Positions 1 to 10,939 of a DNA stretch of 64,000 bases are shown here, piece by piece; position 1 is the stretch's first letter, and each line of letters opens with the position of its first letter. Both the position numbers and the translations under genes were made by a program. This DNA comes from Cordia subcordata (lineage: Eukaryota; Streptophyta; Magnoliopsida; Boraginales; Cordiaceae): assembly GCA_028554755.1 (NCBI GenBank), contig JAPTOF010000024.1, forward strand, positions 5,905,001 through 5,969,000, read 5' to 3'. The notes beneath the pieces were generated by a model, which searched no databases, was not told the DNA's origin, and worked only from the letters and a program-made list of their open reading frames with translations.

Positions 1-129
1 TACCATTTCATGTGCTTTGGCATCTTTCCTATTGCCCTTGTCAATGTCACTTGCCCGACCGTCTCCTACGACCCCTTCGACCTGGTCTCCCGCCCAATAT
101 GTCGTCGTAACGTGCCCCCCGCCTTGCAA

Positions 130-870
130 TCTTTTCATCCTGGCCTAATATCGACTCAAGGAATGTTTTCGCGAATTAATATGAATTTCCCAGAATTTTC
201 TCGAATTTTTTGCTATTTTTCCCTTTTTTTCGCTATTTATTAAAAAATAAATATTTTTTTCGGGAAAAATTTTTTTCCGACCATCTAGCTTTCATCCTCG
301 TGACACAAGGCGCATGTTTCCCATTATCTCATTATTACGTGTCCGATAACCATCTAATTGTTTTATCCTAGCCAAATATCAACTCATGAATTCTGTCTGT
401 TTGTCAATGTGAATTCTCGTTACCCATCGTGGCCGTAATCATGCATGCCACCGGGCCCCAACCATGCATGCCTCCTTGCCCCCAATAATGTTTATCCATT
501 GTCTCGTTATTACGTATCCAATCACCATCCAATTATTTTATCCTAGACAGATATCAACACCAGGAATTGTTCATCTGTATGAATTCTCTTTACCCAGCAT
601 GCCCCCGAAGCATGCATGCCACTGTGCCCCAGCAACGCATGTCACCACGCCGACAATTATGTTTCCCATTTTCTTGTTATTACGCGTCCAATTACCGTCC
701 AAATTTTTTGTCCTGGCCAAATATCAACCCCAGGAATTATTTGTTCATTAATAAGAACTTTCGCCGCCATCGCGTTCCGGAACATGCATGCTACCGCGTT
801 CTCAAAGAATGCATGCCCCCACGAAAAATCAATCGTTTTATAGTGAAAAATCAACCATTACAAACCATCT
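130..870. repeat. Degenerate tandem repeat, period about 170-225 bp
   Basis: About four diverged copies of one unit lie head to tail. The anchor phrase, like TTTTATCCTAGCCAAATATC, recurs near 132, 361, 538 and 706. It is followed each time by an 'aactc..gaatt' block, and in the later copies by a CATGCATGCC motif and a run of C. Between the anchors lies another shared block, like 'cattrtctcgttattacg'. No coding potential is convincing: the short ORFs here overlap in several frames and have a proline/cysteine-rich composition expected of a C-rich repeat. It may be a satellite remnant or the internal tandem array of a retrotransposon LTR or UTR. I cannot tell which. Confidence 0.7.
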
Positions 871-939
871 TTTATACAGCTCCAAAGTTTATTTTTTTGA
901 GGGCAAGGGTACAAAATGTTAAAGGATAATATTTATTGC

Positions 940-1020
940 AAGGAAGGAGGATCGAACCCAGTACCTCAAAGGAATGATCAAAAAATAAATCACTTGCGTC
1001 ACCAACTAAGCCACTAAAGG
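940..1020 (-). repeat. tRNA-derived SINE-like head (A box and B box)
   Basis: On the minus strand TGGCTTAGTTGG (complement of 1002-1013) fits the RNA polymerase III A box. GGTTCGATCCT (complement of 948-958) fits the B box. They lie about 43 nt apart, as in tRNA-derived SINE heads. The sequence does not fold into a complete tRNA by eye: a long A/T stretch fills the anticodon region. So this is a SINE or a tRNA pseudogene rather than a tRNA gene. No clear poly(A) tail or target duplication was found. Confidence 0.55.
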
Positions 1021-1690
1021 AATTTAACTAATTTTTCAAACAAAATCTAATGAGGGCATAATATCTAACCCGGTGAGCAAAACAATTTCAAAATTTTTTG
1101 AGGTTCAATTAAATTTCGAAGCTCCAATATCATCGCTGTCCAACGTGTTTTAACACTTCCGGCAGTTAAAAATAAAGGTTGCAAAGTTTGAGGTTTTTTG
1201 TTAAAGGACCGTTCAAGTCCAATTAAGGTAGAAAACAGCCTCGAATCGCGAAAATTCTTGCCCCAAACCGCCTACGGCAGTTTGCATTGGATAGATCTCG
1301 AAAAATTACCCAAATTCAAAAAAAAAATCACCCGAAACGGACCACCGAGCACAAAGTTATACCTTTTTAAAGATTCGGCACCCACACTTAAATTTTTCCA
1401 GTTCTAGACTGCCTGGATTTGCGTTTTCAGCCACTCCATAGCGTAGATCTAGTCGAGACGCATGAAAATGACTACTCACGCTAAAAAAATGGACGAGCGA
1501 GCATAGAGTTATGCCTTTCCAAAGTTTCCTACAAATCCATACAGCGTGTGTTCCATTTAATATAGCGTGGCAGTGTTCTGGAAAAGCAAGGAGTCGACTT
1601 TTGGCGTATCTGAACTTTATCTTTTGTACCAAATATAGAGGAGAAAATAAAAACCCGAGCAATAGTACATACCCGAGAGACGCCATATGA
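1021..1690. other. Unassigned repeat-like DNA with an internal degenerate duplication
   Basis: I recognise no gene here. Two related blocks occur about 150 bp apart, near 1338-1372 and 1488-1524. Each reads like 'gagca..aagttatrcct..aaag', which suggests an old tandem unit or part of a Gypsy LTR. The minus-strand ORF at 1357-1686 has no recognisable domain and is probably chance. Confidence 0.3.
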
Positions 1691-2042
1691 ACTAAAATAT
1701 TGTCTCTAGGTGGTTGATATTAATTCCTCATCTCTAACTTCACATGCAAATCAAGCTAATCACATGAGCTCAATGACCACGTGTGCTCCTTTTCATAGCA
1801 ACTCTCAAAATGTTGACACGGTTCCCACTCATGCAAACCAAAATGTCTCTATATCACATAAGCCATGAATTAATTCTCCTTCACTTGTTCAGCAAAAATC
1901 TTCTTGAAGTTGAAGTTCTTCAATTTAGAGAGTAGTCTTTTGAACAAAAAGCAACGCACGCTCAAAGAGGCCAATGTATGCTGCCTATATCTGGGTGCAT
2001 TAACTGAGTACTTCTATGACGTCTAGATTACAAATTCGAACG

Positions 2043-2140
2043 AGCCCACGCGGAATAGCTCACCATTGCCATATTTGACAGTAACCAAAGCGCATAATAA
2101 AGAGCACACACGGAATAGCTCGTCATTGCCATATTGCATA
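2043..2140. repeat. Two-copy direct repeat, 60-bp period
   Basis: The phrase 'cggaatagctc' followed by 'cattgccatatt' occurs twice, beginning near 2050 and 2110, within two 60-bp copies that differ at several sites. It lies just upstream of the gag relic at 2134-2514 and is probably part of the same old element. Confidence 0.6.
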
Positions 2141-2514
2141 TGCCACATGATGACGAGTTGATAACCAATTTTGACCATGACTCACTGCAGCATAATGTCT
2201 TAAATCCTGATACACAGGGCTGTCACGCTATACTCGACAATAGCCCAGATGGCGGCTATAACCAACGTGTTCGCCAATATCCAAAACTATATGAGCCAAA
2301 ATTTTCCTTCCCAAACACAACTTTTTACCCAACTGCACACCTTTCCTTTATGCTGCAGTCTACTAACCAAACTCCTTTAGGCATGCAAGAAGAATCATTA
2401 TACCAAGAAGATGATCACTATCTTATCTCGCACGAAATGTATGTTAACATCAATGTGTTTGGTGAGTGCATGAAAAAAATAATTTGCATTGAGGTAAATC
2501 GCAAAGCTCAGTGA
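2134..2514 (+). pseudogene. Relic of Tat-lineage Gypsy gag, N-terminal part
   Basis: The DNA from about 2265 to 2400 matches, in plus orientation, the complement of 40,390-40,500 in the H1 gag. Both encode a run like 'NIQN.M.Q.F.SQTQ..TQ..TF' in one frame, and 'GMQEES' versus 'DMQEES' just downstream in another. The reading frame drifts, so this is not a functional gag. It is a second, inverted copy of the family that supplies the large nested element further along. It abuts a Copia RNase H relic on the opposite strand, so the region is a mosaic of broken pieces. Confidence 0.6.
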
Positions 2515-2523
2515 GGAGTGATT

Positions 2524-2800
2524 TGTAACTAGCAAATCCCAACAGTGGCATAAGCAACAGCTCGATAATTATGCTCAATACTAGAATGTGCAATGGTAGG
2601 TTGCTTTTTCACAAACCAAGAAATCAAATTGTCACCCAAGTAGATGCAGTAACCATGTGTGCTTCTCCTATTATCGGGGCAACTAGCCCAGTCAAAATCA
2701 AAATAGGCATGCAAAGTAAAATCAACAGATTTCCTAATATGAACTACAATGCCATGAAGATACGAAATTTAGCACAAGTTAGTAAATTAGAGACATATTT
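2524..2800 (-). pseudogene. Copia RNase H fragment
   Basis: The minus-strand translation gives 'YFDFDWASCPDNRRSTHGYC', then 'LGDNLISW..KKQP..AHSS.EHNYRA'. This is the classic Ty1/Copia RNase H signature: D-W-A-x-C, RRSTxGYC, SWxxKKQ, SSxExxYRA. Upstream codons continue into a 'YLHGI' segment that normally precedes the domain. The catalytic SSTEAEYRA motif has become SSIEHNYRA. No LTR, integrase or RT of the same element is adjacent, so this is an orphan fragment about 90 codons long. Confidence 0.85.
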
Positions 2801-2969
2801 TTCCTGTGAAAGCAAAAGACTATTACCCAAATGTTGAACTTATATGCCTATAAAATAAGAAAGAGTGCTGAGATCCTTTAGTGCAAATAATAACAAAGGC
2901 AAATGTACATGTACAACTCCTTATAATGATATATAATCAACTTAAACCAATAGAAACATAGTGACATTA
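2801..2969. other. Short noncoding spacer
   Basis: AT-rich spacer between the Copia RNase H relic and the LTR that begins with TG at 2970. Nothing recognisable. Confidence 0.4.
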
Positions 2970-4102
2970 TGTTGGCTAAATACTCATTTGATTTTGATGA
3001 TAAAAATTGTGATTAATTTACTAAAAAGCATCTTGTGAGTTTCAAATGAATATCATAAGATAGGTGCTTGGAAGATGGGAGAATATGCTTAGCATTCATC
3101 TATCAAAGATTAAAACTCAAGCATGAAGAAGAAGAAGATAATGAGAAGTCATAAGGCAGAGGCGAGGCATCATAACCGGTAATGGATGTCATGCTCCCCT
3201 GTAAATAGCCTTACATTCATTTTTTAGAGCTCAACCATCTCATCTTCATTTTAAAACCATATGGACATTTATTTACAAATGCTAAACTTGATTTGATTAA
3301 ATGCATGAAATTCTTCAAACACATGTTTTGGAATGATTTTAAGCTTCAATTGATCTTTTAAAACTTGTTTGGAGTTGATTTGGTGTTGTAAAAATGAGTT
3401 AGAATTGACTTAAAATGGTTTTAGCTTGTTTGGATTTGTTTCCAGGTTTCTGGTCCAGCTGGACCCCCTTAGCCAATTGACTGGCTAAGTGTGGGGGTCG
3501 CCCAGCCCAACTACAAAATTTGGGACTAAGCCAGACCCTCTAGCTCGTCGACTAGTTGAGGCGTCTGGCCAAATCAATAAAACAAAAGGGCGACCCCGTC
3601 GACCGGTTGAGCGTTTTGCTGTAATAAATGCACTAGTCATTTATTACCATTAAGCCCCATTTTTCTCTCCCATCTTCACCTACCAAAGCCCTAACTCCCA
3701 AATTTATTTAAAATACACCTTCCAAACATTTGAAAGCATCAATCTAAGCTTACAAAATCCTTCTTCATTATTCATTACTAAGAATCATTGATCTATTATT
3801 GTGATATCTTTGAGCATTCAAGAGCTTTAAATTTTTATATCTACTTGTGAGAAATTATATCATTTTTATCACCTACACCCTCAAATTCCTAACGCATACA
3901 CACTCTTTAAGCTAAGAAATCTTGTGAAATATACATATTGGGCTTGAGAAGAGTGTGGGGAAATCCTACAGAGAATGCCTCTTGGGTTCTTTGAATTTTG
4001 AGTTCAAAGAGTTGTAATACTTGGTTTGTATTTCACCAAGCTTTGAAGAAGCATTACAGTAAAATTGATTAAAGTCTTAAAGAGAGCATCCTTGGGAAAA
4101 AC
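2970..4102 (+). repeat. Truncated LTR of the same family as the solo LTR at 15,651
   Basis: It starts TGTTGGCTAAATACTC and can be aligned along its length to the solo LTR at 15,651-16,962. Shared blocks are the 'ttttgatgatgaaaat' start, the three GTCGAC-type palindromes, 'aataaatgcactag', 'gtgtggggaaatc', and 'tcttgggttctttgaa'. The alignment stops at the 'atccttggg' block, so about 200 bp of the 3' end are missing. The next base on is Athila-1 LTR sequence. No internal coding region of this family remains. The TG start and the coding-free body fit an LTR, with Copia-like termini. A Copia assignment rests only on termini and is tentative. Confidence 0.75.
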
Positions 4103-5797
4103 GATGAAAGATTACACTAAAAATGCACTAAGGAAAAAAAGGAAGGAACTAAGCTAACTTAGGGGATTGAAACAAGGGAAAGGTGATCGGGTGACCTATA
4201 CTTGTGAATGGGTGATTTTGCGCCTCTATGTATGGGATTTGGGGATTGGCTTTCTACTTAAAATTTCTAATCCTAAGCAACTAACTAGTGTCCTAATTAC
4301 ACCGTAGGACTCGGTGTAGGTCCATCCCTAAATGTGCACACTTAGAGCTATGGCATGGTCCTTATGTGCCTAAGGCCACAGGAAGGACTAAAAAGCTACC
4401 TAGGTGCCCTAGAACAATCCTACCCTAGTTCCTAAACCATTAGCTAGATTTAAAGATAAATCCTAGGGTTCCTAGGGTCAACTAAGCCTATCCGAACTCC
4501 TATTAGCTGAATTTAAAGCTAAAGAGGACTTGACCTAGACTAGTCCTAGCTTATGTACCGTCATTCTAGGGACACTAAAGCAGATTAATACCTAGTAAGT
4601 GTAGTCCTACATGTTCTAAGTAAGGCATTGTGAATATGACGTCCTATCCATGATACAAACACTAGTGAGTTTGATTTACACCATTGAAATCATTCAAGTA
4701 TCAACATATAGCATTGATTGAGCAAGTATTCACTATAAGGCAAATTTCATACTCACATAGACATGAATAGAATCAACCCACTTCATAATATCCATAATCA
4801 CACACATAGACATGCATAATATGAGGATTAAAAGTGTTTAATACAAATACAACCCAATCTATATACATATAACTTATTCAAGCATTACATCAAACACATG
4901 GAAATGAATTGATATAAAGCTTCTAAAAATAAGAACAAAGTATGTATATGTATAAGCCAATAAAATCACATAACAAAGAGTATATACATTAACCTATTAC
5001 ACAAGTTAGGCACCCTAAATCATTTACTCAAGCACAAAGTAAATAAGAATGAAAGAGGTTATAGAAATCTCCCATTTCATCCTTGTTGATTTTTTTACAA
5101 ACTTGAGCAAATCTTCACCAAGTAATGTTTAAATCCTCCAAAATCAACTTAATTTCTAGTGGGTGTGTGTGTTAGTGTGTGAATCAGAGGTGGGTGAGAA
5201 TAGGGTTTTGTGTGTGAGAAATGGGTGTGTGTAGTGGTCTCTCCAAAAATCCCCTTTTTAAAGCTGAAAAGTTAAGTTTTTATAGCATCTGCCGTGCATA
5301 GCTAGCCGACCTAGCCGGTCAACCGACTTCTCTTCTTAACTCATTTGACTTTTCAAGTGATGCTCTCAAGATTGGCCGGTTTACCGGCTTCTGGAGGGGG
5401 TTGACCGACTAAAAATGAGGTCCTTTCTTGGGTGGCTAGTCGACCTGGCCGGTCAACCACCTAACTGGTTGATCGGCAATTTTTCTAGGTCAACCGGCTC
5501 CTCCAATTGGCCTTCTATTGTCTCTTTCTTGCTCTTGGCCTTCATCACATGACCTATACCTCTTCTATCTTCATCATCCATCCTCATTCAAGCTCCCTTT
5601 CAGCCCTATAGCTCACCTAAGGCACAAAATCAAGTATTTAGTATAGCATTTGACTTAGAAACTCAACTATGTACATTTTCTTACACTTAAACCTAACTCT
5701 AGTATATGTGCTATACTAATGCATCTTTTAAAGGTCAAGATACCTCTTAAACATAGGCAATTAACAACATAAATGCACACAAAAACACAACACATCA
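4103..5797 (-). repeat. Athila-1 3' LTR (truncated)
   Basis: It is collinear with 13,370-15,066 and ends with the same ACACATCA terminus (TGATGTGT in element orientation). About 200 bp at the distal end are missing compared with the 5' LTR. The body has CCGGTCAACCGG-type palindromes (about 5300-5500) and long A/T-rich tracts. By eye it is roughly 90% identical to its partner, which implies an old insertion. Confidence 0.9.
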
Positions 5798-5812
5798 ACT
5801 CCCTTAAACCTT
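5798..5812 (-). other. Athila-1 polypurine tract
   Basis: On the minus strand the bases just before the 3' LTR are AAGGTTTAAGGGAGT. They are preceded by a 'gcttggggacaagcaa' block that is also present before the 3' LTR of Athila-2. This is the expected plus-strand priming site for reverse transcription. Confidence 0.75.
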
Positions 5813-7171
5813 CTCGTTGCTTGTCCCCAAGCAAGCCTAATCTCAAGTTTATTTCTAAAGCTGATGCAATGGATTGCCTAAGGATTGACTCACTATCAAA
5901 GTTAGTCTAAGAAGCATGAAGGGGGCATTCCTATTGTGGAGAGATCCCCAAGCCTCTTTGGATCTTTCTTTTACTCATAAGAGGTCTCGTTCTTAATGGG
6001 AATTTCCAAAGCAACCAAACCACCACAAGCTTAGGGTCCTAACTCACACACTTGGGATGTTGATATTTTGTGCCCTCTCAACTAAATGACCTCCTCAATA
6101 TGCACAAAGCCTCAAAGACAAGATTAGAGAATATACAAGTGTAATGGCTTATAAAACCCTTATTCACATATCTACAAAGATGATAACATGTGCTAAGTTA
6201 ACATTGTGTCACTTATGCACGTATTCACAAAAATTTTTGGTGCCATTGGCTTTTTCTCTTTTTCAATTTTTTTAATCTTTTTGATATTTTCGCGCCTTTT
6301 TTCCTTTTTCAATTTTTTATTTTCAAATTTTTCATGCTTCGCATTGTATTCACACAAACAAAAAAGAAAAAGAAGGGCTTTAGCACACGCAAAAAAAAAA
6401 CAATCAAGGAAGAAGCATTCACATCAACACCCCTTTCTTTCAACACCTTTCCTACCAATCTATGGGGTGGCTACAACTCCTGGCAACTTTCAAGGGCATC
6501 TCTTCTAAGTCTTGGTTCTCTCTCCACTCCATTCACTTCCCCATAATGCTACTCATATTCACTAATCAATTAAGTTAACCGCAATAGCCAACACAATTAT
6601 CAACCAAAAAAAAAAAACAACTCAACATGCATTAAAATTTGAAAATTTTTCACCATTTTAAGCACATAATGCACACCTACCCTACACAAAGCATAAAACA
6701 AGAAAAACCAAACTCTTACACCCCCAAACCTAAACTTAGCTTGTCTTCAAGCAAGTAGAGCAAAGCACATAAACAAGCAAATTGACATTATAAAGCAAGT
6801 AAGGGTGGTGGGGATGGGGTAAAAACATGGGGAACAAGTGGACAAAGGATAGATACAACCTTGCTTTTTCTTCAAAGTGCTCCATGCCAATGATAAATCA
6901 CCATACTATTAACCCTGTGACTCACAATCCAAAAACACTCAAAGAAGACAAGGTTAGTAGCATTGCCTATGCATGCTTGCATTGGCATGTACAATAATGA
7001 GCAATGGTATATCTTAATGGACAAAGGATTGGGACTCAACACTTTGGTGTGGGTGCAAGAAAGATAAAAGAAAGGAAAATGAAGTAAGTGCAAAATTGTA
7101 AAATTGAACCTAGGTTGCCTCCTAGTAACGCTAGCTATCATGCCATCAGCCAGGTGAACACCAATTCTTCT
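5813..7171 (-). other. Athila-1 3' noncoding region between pol and 3' LTR
   Basis: No env-like or other recognisable gene. A T-rich tract (A-rich in element orientation) at about 6230-6345 has a counterpart at the same place in Athila-2. Apparent ORFs at 6206-6546 and 6872-7141 are low-complexity or unconserved. The block just after the pol stop, with a 'ctaggaggcaacctagg'-like core in element orientation (about 7100-7130), is also shared with Athila-2 near 26,865. Confidence 0.6.
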
Positions 7172-8640
7172 TCAACCTCCATATATGGGATCCTGAAGCA
7201 TTAAAACTTCCACACAAGCCATGCTTGGATCATATGCATGCTTTAAGCGATGCTCGTTCACCATCAACTCTCGACCATCCTTTAAGTCCTTGATCTTGAC
7301 TGCCTTGGAAGGGTAGGCACCCAACATTTCATATGGACCATCCCATCTTGACTTGAGCTTACCTAGAAAGAGCTTTAAACGTGAGTTAAATAACCAAACT
7401 TTATTGGAGGGAGAGAATGATTCCTTAAGAATATGTTTATCATGAATTCTCTTCATCCTATCCTTATAAAGCTTAGCGTTCTCATGTACTTCAAACCTAA
7501 GCTCCTCTAATTGCGCTAGGTCAAGCTTTCTCTTCTCACCCACTCTTGCCTAATCAAAATTTAGGGCCTTAATGGCCCAATAAGCCCTATGCTCTAGTTC
7601 TACCGATAAGTGACAAGTTTTCCCATAAACCAATCAATATGGAGACATACCAATGGGAGTTTTAAAAGTAGTACAGTAGGCCCATAAAGCATCATTTAGT
7701 CTAATAGACCAATCTCTCCTATCGGGCCTAATCGTTTTCTCTAAAATGTGCTTGATCTCCTTATTGGACACCTCTACTTATCCACTAGTTTGCGGGTGAT
7801 AAGGAGTAGCTACCTTGTAGGTGACCAAATATCTTCTCAACAAGGGCTCTAAAGTCTTATGGCAAAAATGCAAACCCCTATCACTAATCAAGACCCTAGA
7901 AGGGACTCCAAATCTAGATAAAATGTCCTTCTTAATAAACTTAACCACTTCTCTAAGGTCATTAGTGCATGTGGGAATAGGCTCAACCCATTTGGACACA
8001 TAATCAATAGCTACTAAAATGTATTGATACCCAAAGGAAGATGGAAATGGACCCATGAATCTATACGCCAAATATCAAATAACTCACATGGAAGAATAGG
8101 GGATAAAGGCATCATGTTTCTCCTAGAGATAGACCCGGATTGTTGACATCTAAAACACTTTTTGCAACACTATTGGGCATCTCTAAAGAGAGTGGGCCAA
8201 CATAATCCACATTGCAAGACCTTCGCGGTAGTCTTCTTCCCACTAAAATGACCTCTACACCCCTCATCATGACACATGCTCAACACGCTCTCAAACTCGT
8301 CCACGAGCACATACCGGTGAATCATTTTATCCACACACATTTTGAAAAGATAGGGATCCTCCCAAAAGAAATGCCTAACTTATGCTAGGAACCTATCTCT
8401 TTCTCTCTTCTCCCAAAGGGAGGCAAAACGCCCTGTGGCAAGATAGTTAACTATGTGAGAAAACCAAGGTGTGTGATGAGAGACAACAAATAATTTTTCA
8501 TCGGGAAATGAATTACAAAAAGGGGATGGACCACTAGAATACTCACTAACAAGATAAGAAAGATGATTCGTAACTAAATTTTCTCTACCCTTTTATCCCA
8601 GATCTCAACATCGAATTCTTGAAGAATGAGCAACCACCTA
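7172..8640 (-). pseudogene. Athila-1 pol: integrase domain, broken
   Basis: This is the enzyme that would insert element cDNA into chromosomes. The minus-strand translation shows the zinc-finger piece 'CKKC.RCQ' near 8150, interrupted by a stop. The core follows, with the first Asp in 'MGPFP' context near 8050 and the second in 'LISDRG.HF' near 7880. The C-terminal part is 'KLDLAQLEELR..ENAKLYKDR' (7172-7543). A stop replaces the Gln codon immediately before the Val-Glu that carries the catalytic Glu (near 7778). Further stops lie between 7544 and 7777. It is collinear with the better preserved integrase of Athila-2 (25,907-26,824). Confidence 0.9.
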
Positions 8641-9990
8641 AGATTCTTTCTTAGCTAACAAATACGTCAATGCTGTATGATTGGTGTATACATCACTTTG
8701 GACCCTAGGATGTACAGCCTAAACTTGTCAAGAGAGAAGACTACTGCTAGAAGCTCTTTTTCTATGGTGGTATAGTTCTTTTGAGCTTCATCAAGAGTCT
8801 TGCTAGCATAGTACACTACATAGGGAAACTTATCTCGATCTTGACCTAAAACAGCTCCTATTGCAAAATTGGATGTGTCACACATAACCTCAAATGGAAA
8901 ACTGTAGTCAGGCAGCTGAATGATCGAGGATATAGACAATAAGGATTTAAGCCTATCAAAACCTCTAATGCACTTATCATTAAACTTAAAGGGGACATCT
9001 TATGCTAAGAGCCTAGACAAGGGACACGCTATATGGCTAAAATCCTTAATGAACCTACGGTAGAATCCTGCATGCCCTAGAAAGGATCTAACATCCTTGT
9101 CACACTTAGGGACAGGTAACTTTTCAATTAATTCTACCTTAGCTGGGTCAACTTGAATTCCACAAGATGAGACAACATGACCCAACACTATCCCTCGTTG
9201 AACCATGAAGTGGGATTTCTCCTAACTCAACACTAGATTCTTCTTCACACATCAGTCTAAGACTAAAGAGAGATGACTCAAGCACTCATCAAACTATCTC
9301 CAAAGACTAAGAAGTCATCCATGATTATCTCCAAATGCTTCTGTATCATGTCACTAAAAATGGCGATCATACATCTCTAAAATGTCGCTAGGACATTACA
9401 TAGACCGAAGGGCATTCACCTATAGGCAAAAGTGCCATAGGGACAAGTAAACGTGGTCTTCTCCTAGCCTTCGAGAAACATAGGGATCTGATTATACCTA
9501 GAATAGCCATCTAGGAAGCAATAGTAGCCATGCCCAACTACCCTATCAAAAATTTGATCTAGAAAAGGCAATGGGGAATGGTCCTTCCCAATTTTGGGGT
9601 TGAGCTTCCTATAATCAATACAAACTCTCTACCCCGTAAGAGTATGTGTAGGGATAAGATCTCATCTCTCATTCTCAACAACCGTGATCCTGAACTTCTT
9701 AGGGACAACTTGAACTGGGCTAACCCGCTCACTATTGGAGATCAGATAAATAATGCTTGCATCTAAAAGCTTAATGACCTCTTTTTACTACTTTGCTCAT
9801 GTGTGGGTATAGCCTCCTTTGCATCTCCCTAGAAGGAATGGCTCCATCCTCGAGGTGAATGATGCATGCAAACCGAAGGGTCTATACCTCTCAAATCATC
9901 AATTTTCTACCCTATACCCTTCCTATGTTTCCTAAGAACCTCCAAGAGATGCTCCTCATGCTCACTAGAAAGATCGGAAGCCATGATAAC
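8641..9990 (-). pseudogene. Athila-1 pol: reverse transcriptase and RNase H, broken
   Basis: RNase H lies at 8667-8939: 'FAIGAVLGQ', '[20 protein letters not shown]'. Upstream on the minus strand is the RT thumb/connection '[19 protein letters not shown]' (9000-9206). The palm catalytic box reads 'EIIMDDF', with the Asp-Asp codons at about 9314-9319; the usual Phe/Tyr is now Ile. The RT N-terminal portion up to about 9990 is recognisable but has several stops. Family function is copying the element RNA into DNA and removing the RNA strand. No intact frame remains. Confidence 0.88.
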
Positions 9991-10917
9991 CAGAAAGGTC
10001 TCACTAGGGCCTAGGAATGCATACTTCAAATGGTCAGGATGGGGTTTAAGCTCTAAAGAAGGACTAGGCTCAATCAAACGGGTCTCAACCTTAACATCAT
10101 AAATGAGGATATCACTAAAATCAAGACTAGAAGGATTAACCTCAAGTGACTTATCAATCAAAGGGCTCTCAATCAAGGAAGTAGAAGCTACACATTTTAG
10201 CTCTAAGGTGTCTAAATCAAAGCTAGTTAACAATTCCTCAAATTTTCTCAAATCTTCTCTATCGGTCATAATTCTCTCTACAAAGTCCTTGACACAAGAA
10301 TCAATTATATCAACCCTAAAGCACTCTTTTCTATCCTCTGCTCTTATACTAGCCCTATTCACCGCCTCAGAAACCTTCATGGTGGACCTCAAATTCCCAA
10401 ATTTCATCTCTAATAACCCCGACCTATAATAAGTAATGGCATCTTCGGTGGTAAGGAAGGGGCGATCTAGAAGAACAAGTGTAGAATGTCTAGAGTTATG
10501 TCCCAAATCCATATCTAACACTATGAAGCCAACAGCATACATGAACTCACCTACCTAGACCATAGCATCCTTTATCACACCCCTAGGTCTACGCTTGGAC
10601 CTATCAGCTAGTTGAATAGTAACATGTGTAGGGGACAACTCACATAGACCTAGCTGCTGATAGATGGAGTAGGGAATGAGATTCATGCTGGACCCTAAAT
10701 CTAACAAGGCTTGATCAATCTTGGTCTCTTTAATCCTACAAGGAATGGTGAAAGCTCTGGGGTCACTCATTTTAGCCGGGAGGCCTGAAGTACAAATACT
10801 ACTCACCTTCTCTGTAAGCCTCACCTTCTTAGAAATGTTCGATGACCTACGCTTTCTTGTACAAAGATCCTTAAAGAACTTAGAATAGGAGGGAATGGAA
10901 AGGATCGCATCTCTCAA
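9907..10917 (-). pseudogene. Athila-1 pol: aspartic protease and linker to RT
   Basis: The protease would cleave the Gag-Pol polyprotein. The minus-strand frame 10,917-10,555 contains 'KVSSICTSG', 'GAFTIPC'-like positions and the active-site motif LLDLGSSMNLIPYS (DLGSS at 10,687-10,701), typical of Athila, where DLGS replaces DTGS. The following frame (10,542-9907) holds 'FIVLDMDLGH', 'LLDRPFL' and 'LEMKFGN', the C-terminal half of the domain. An acidic linker 'SPSLELKPHPDHLKYAFLG' leads into RT. One in-frame stop near 10,555 separates the halves. Confidence 0.9.
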
Positions 10918-10939
10918 AGGAAGATTGACCTTAAGGTCC

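Noticed and set aside
948..1013. Functional tRNA gene
   Set aside because: A and B boxes are present but stems and anticodon loop are not; a SINE head fits better.
6206..6546. Plus-strand ORFs, Phe/Lys-rich
   Set aside because: They are translations of a T-rich and A-rich tract in the Athila-1 noncoding region; no conserved domain, and they overlap in two frames.
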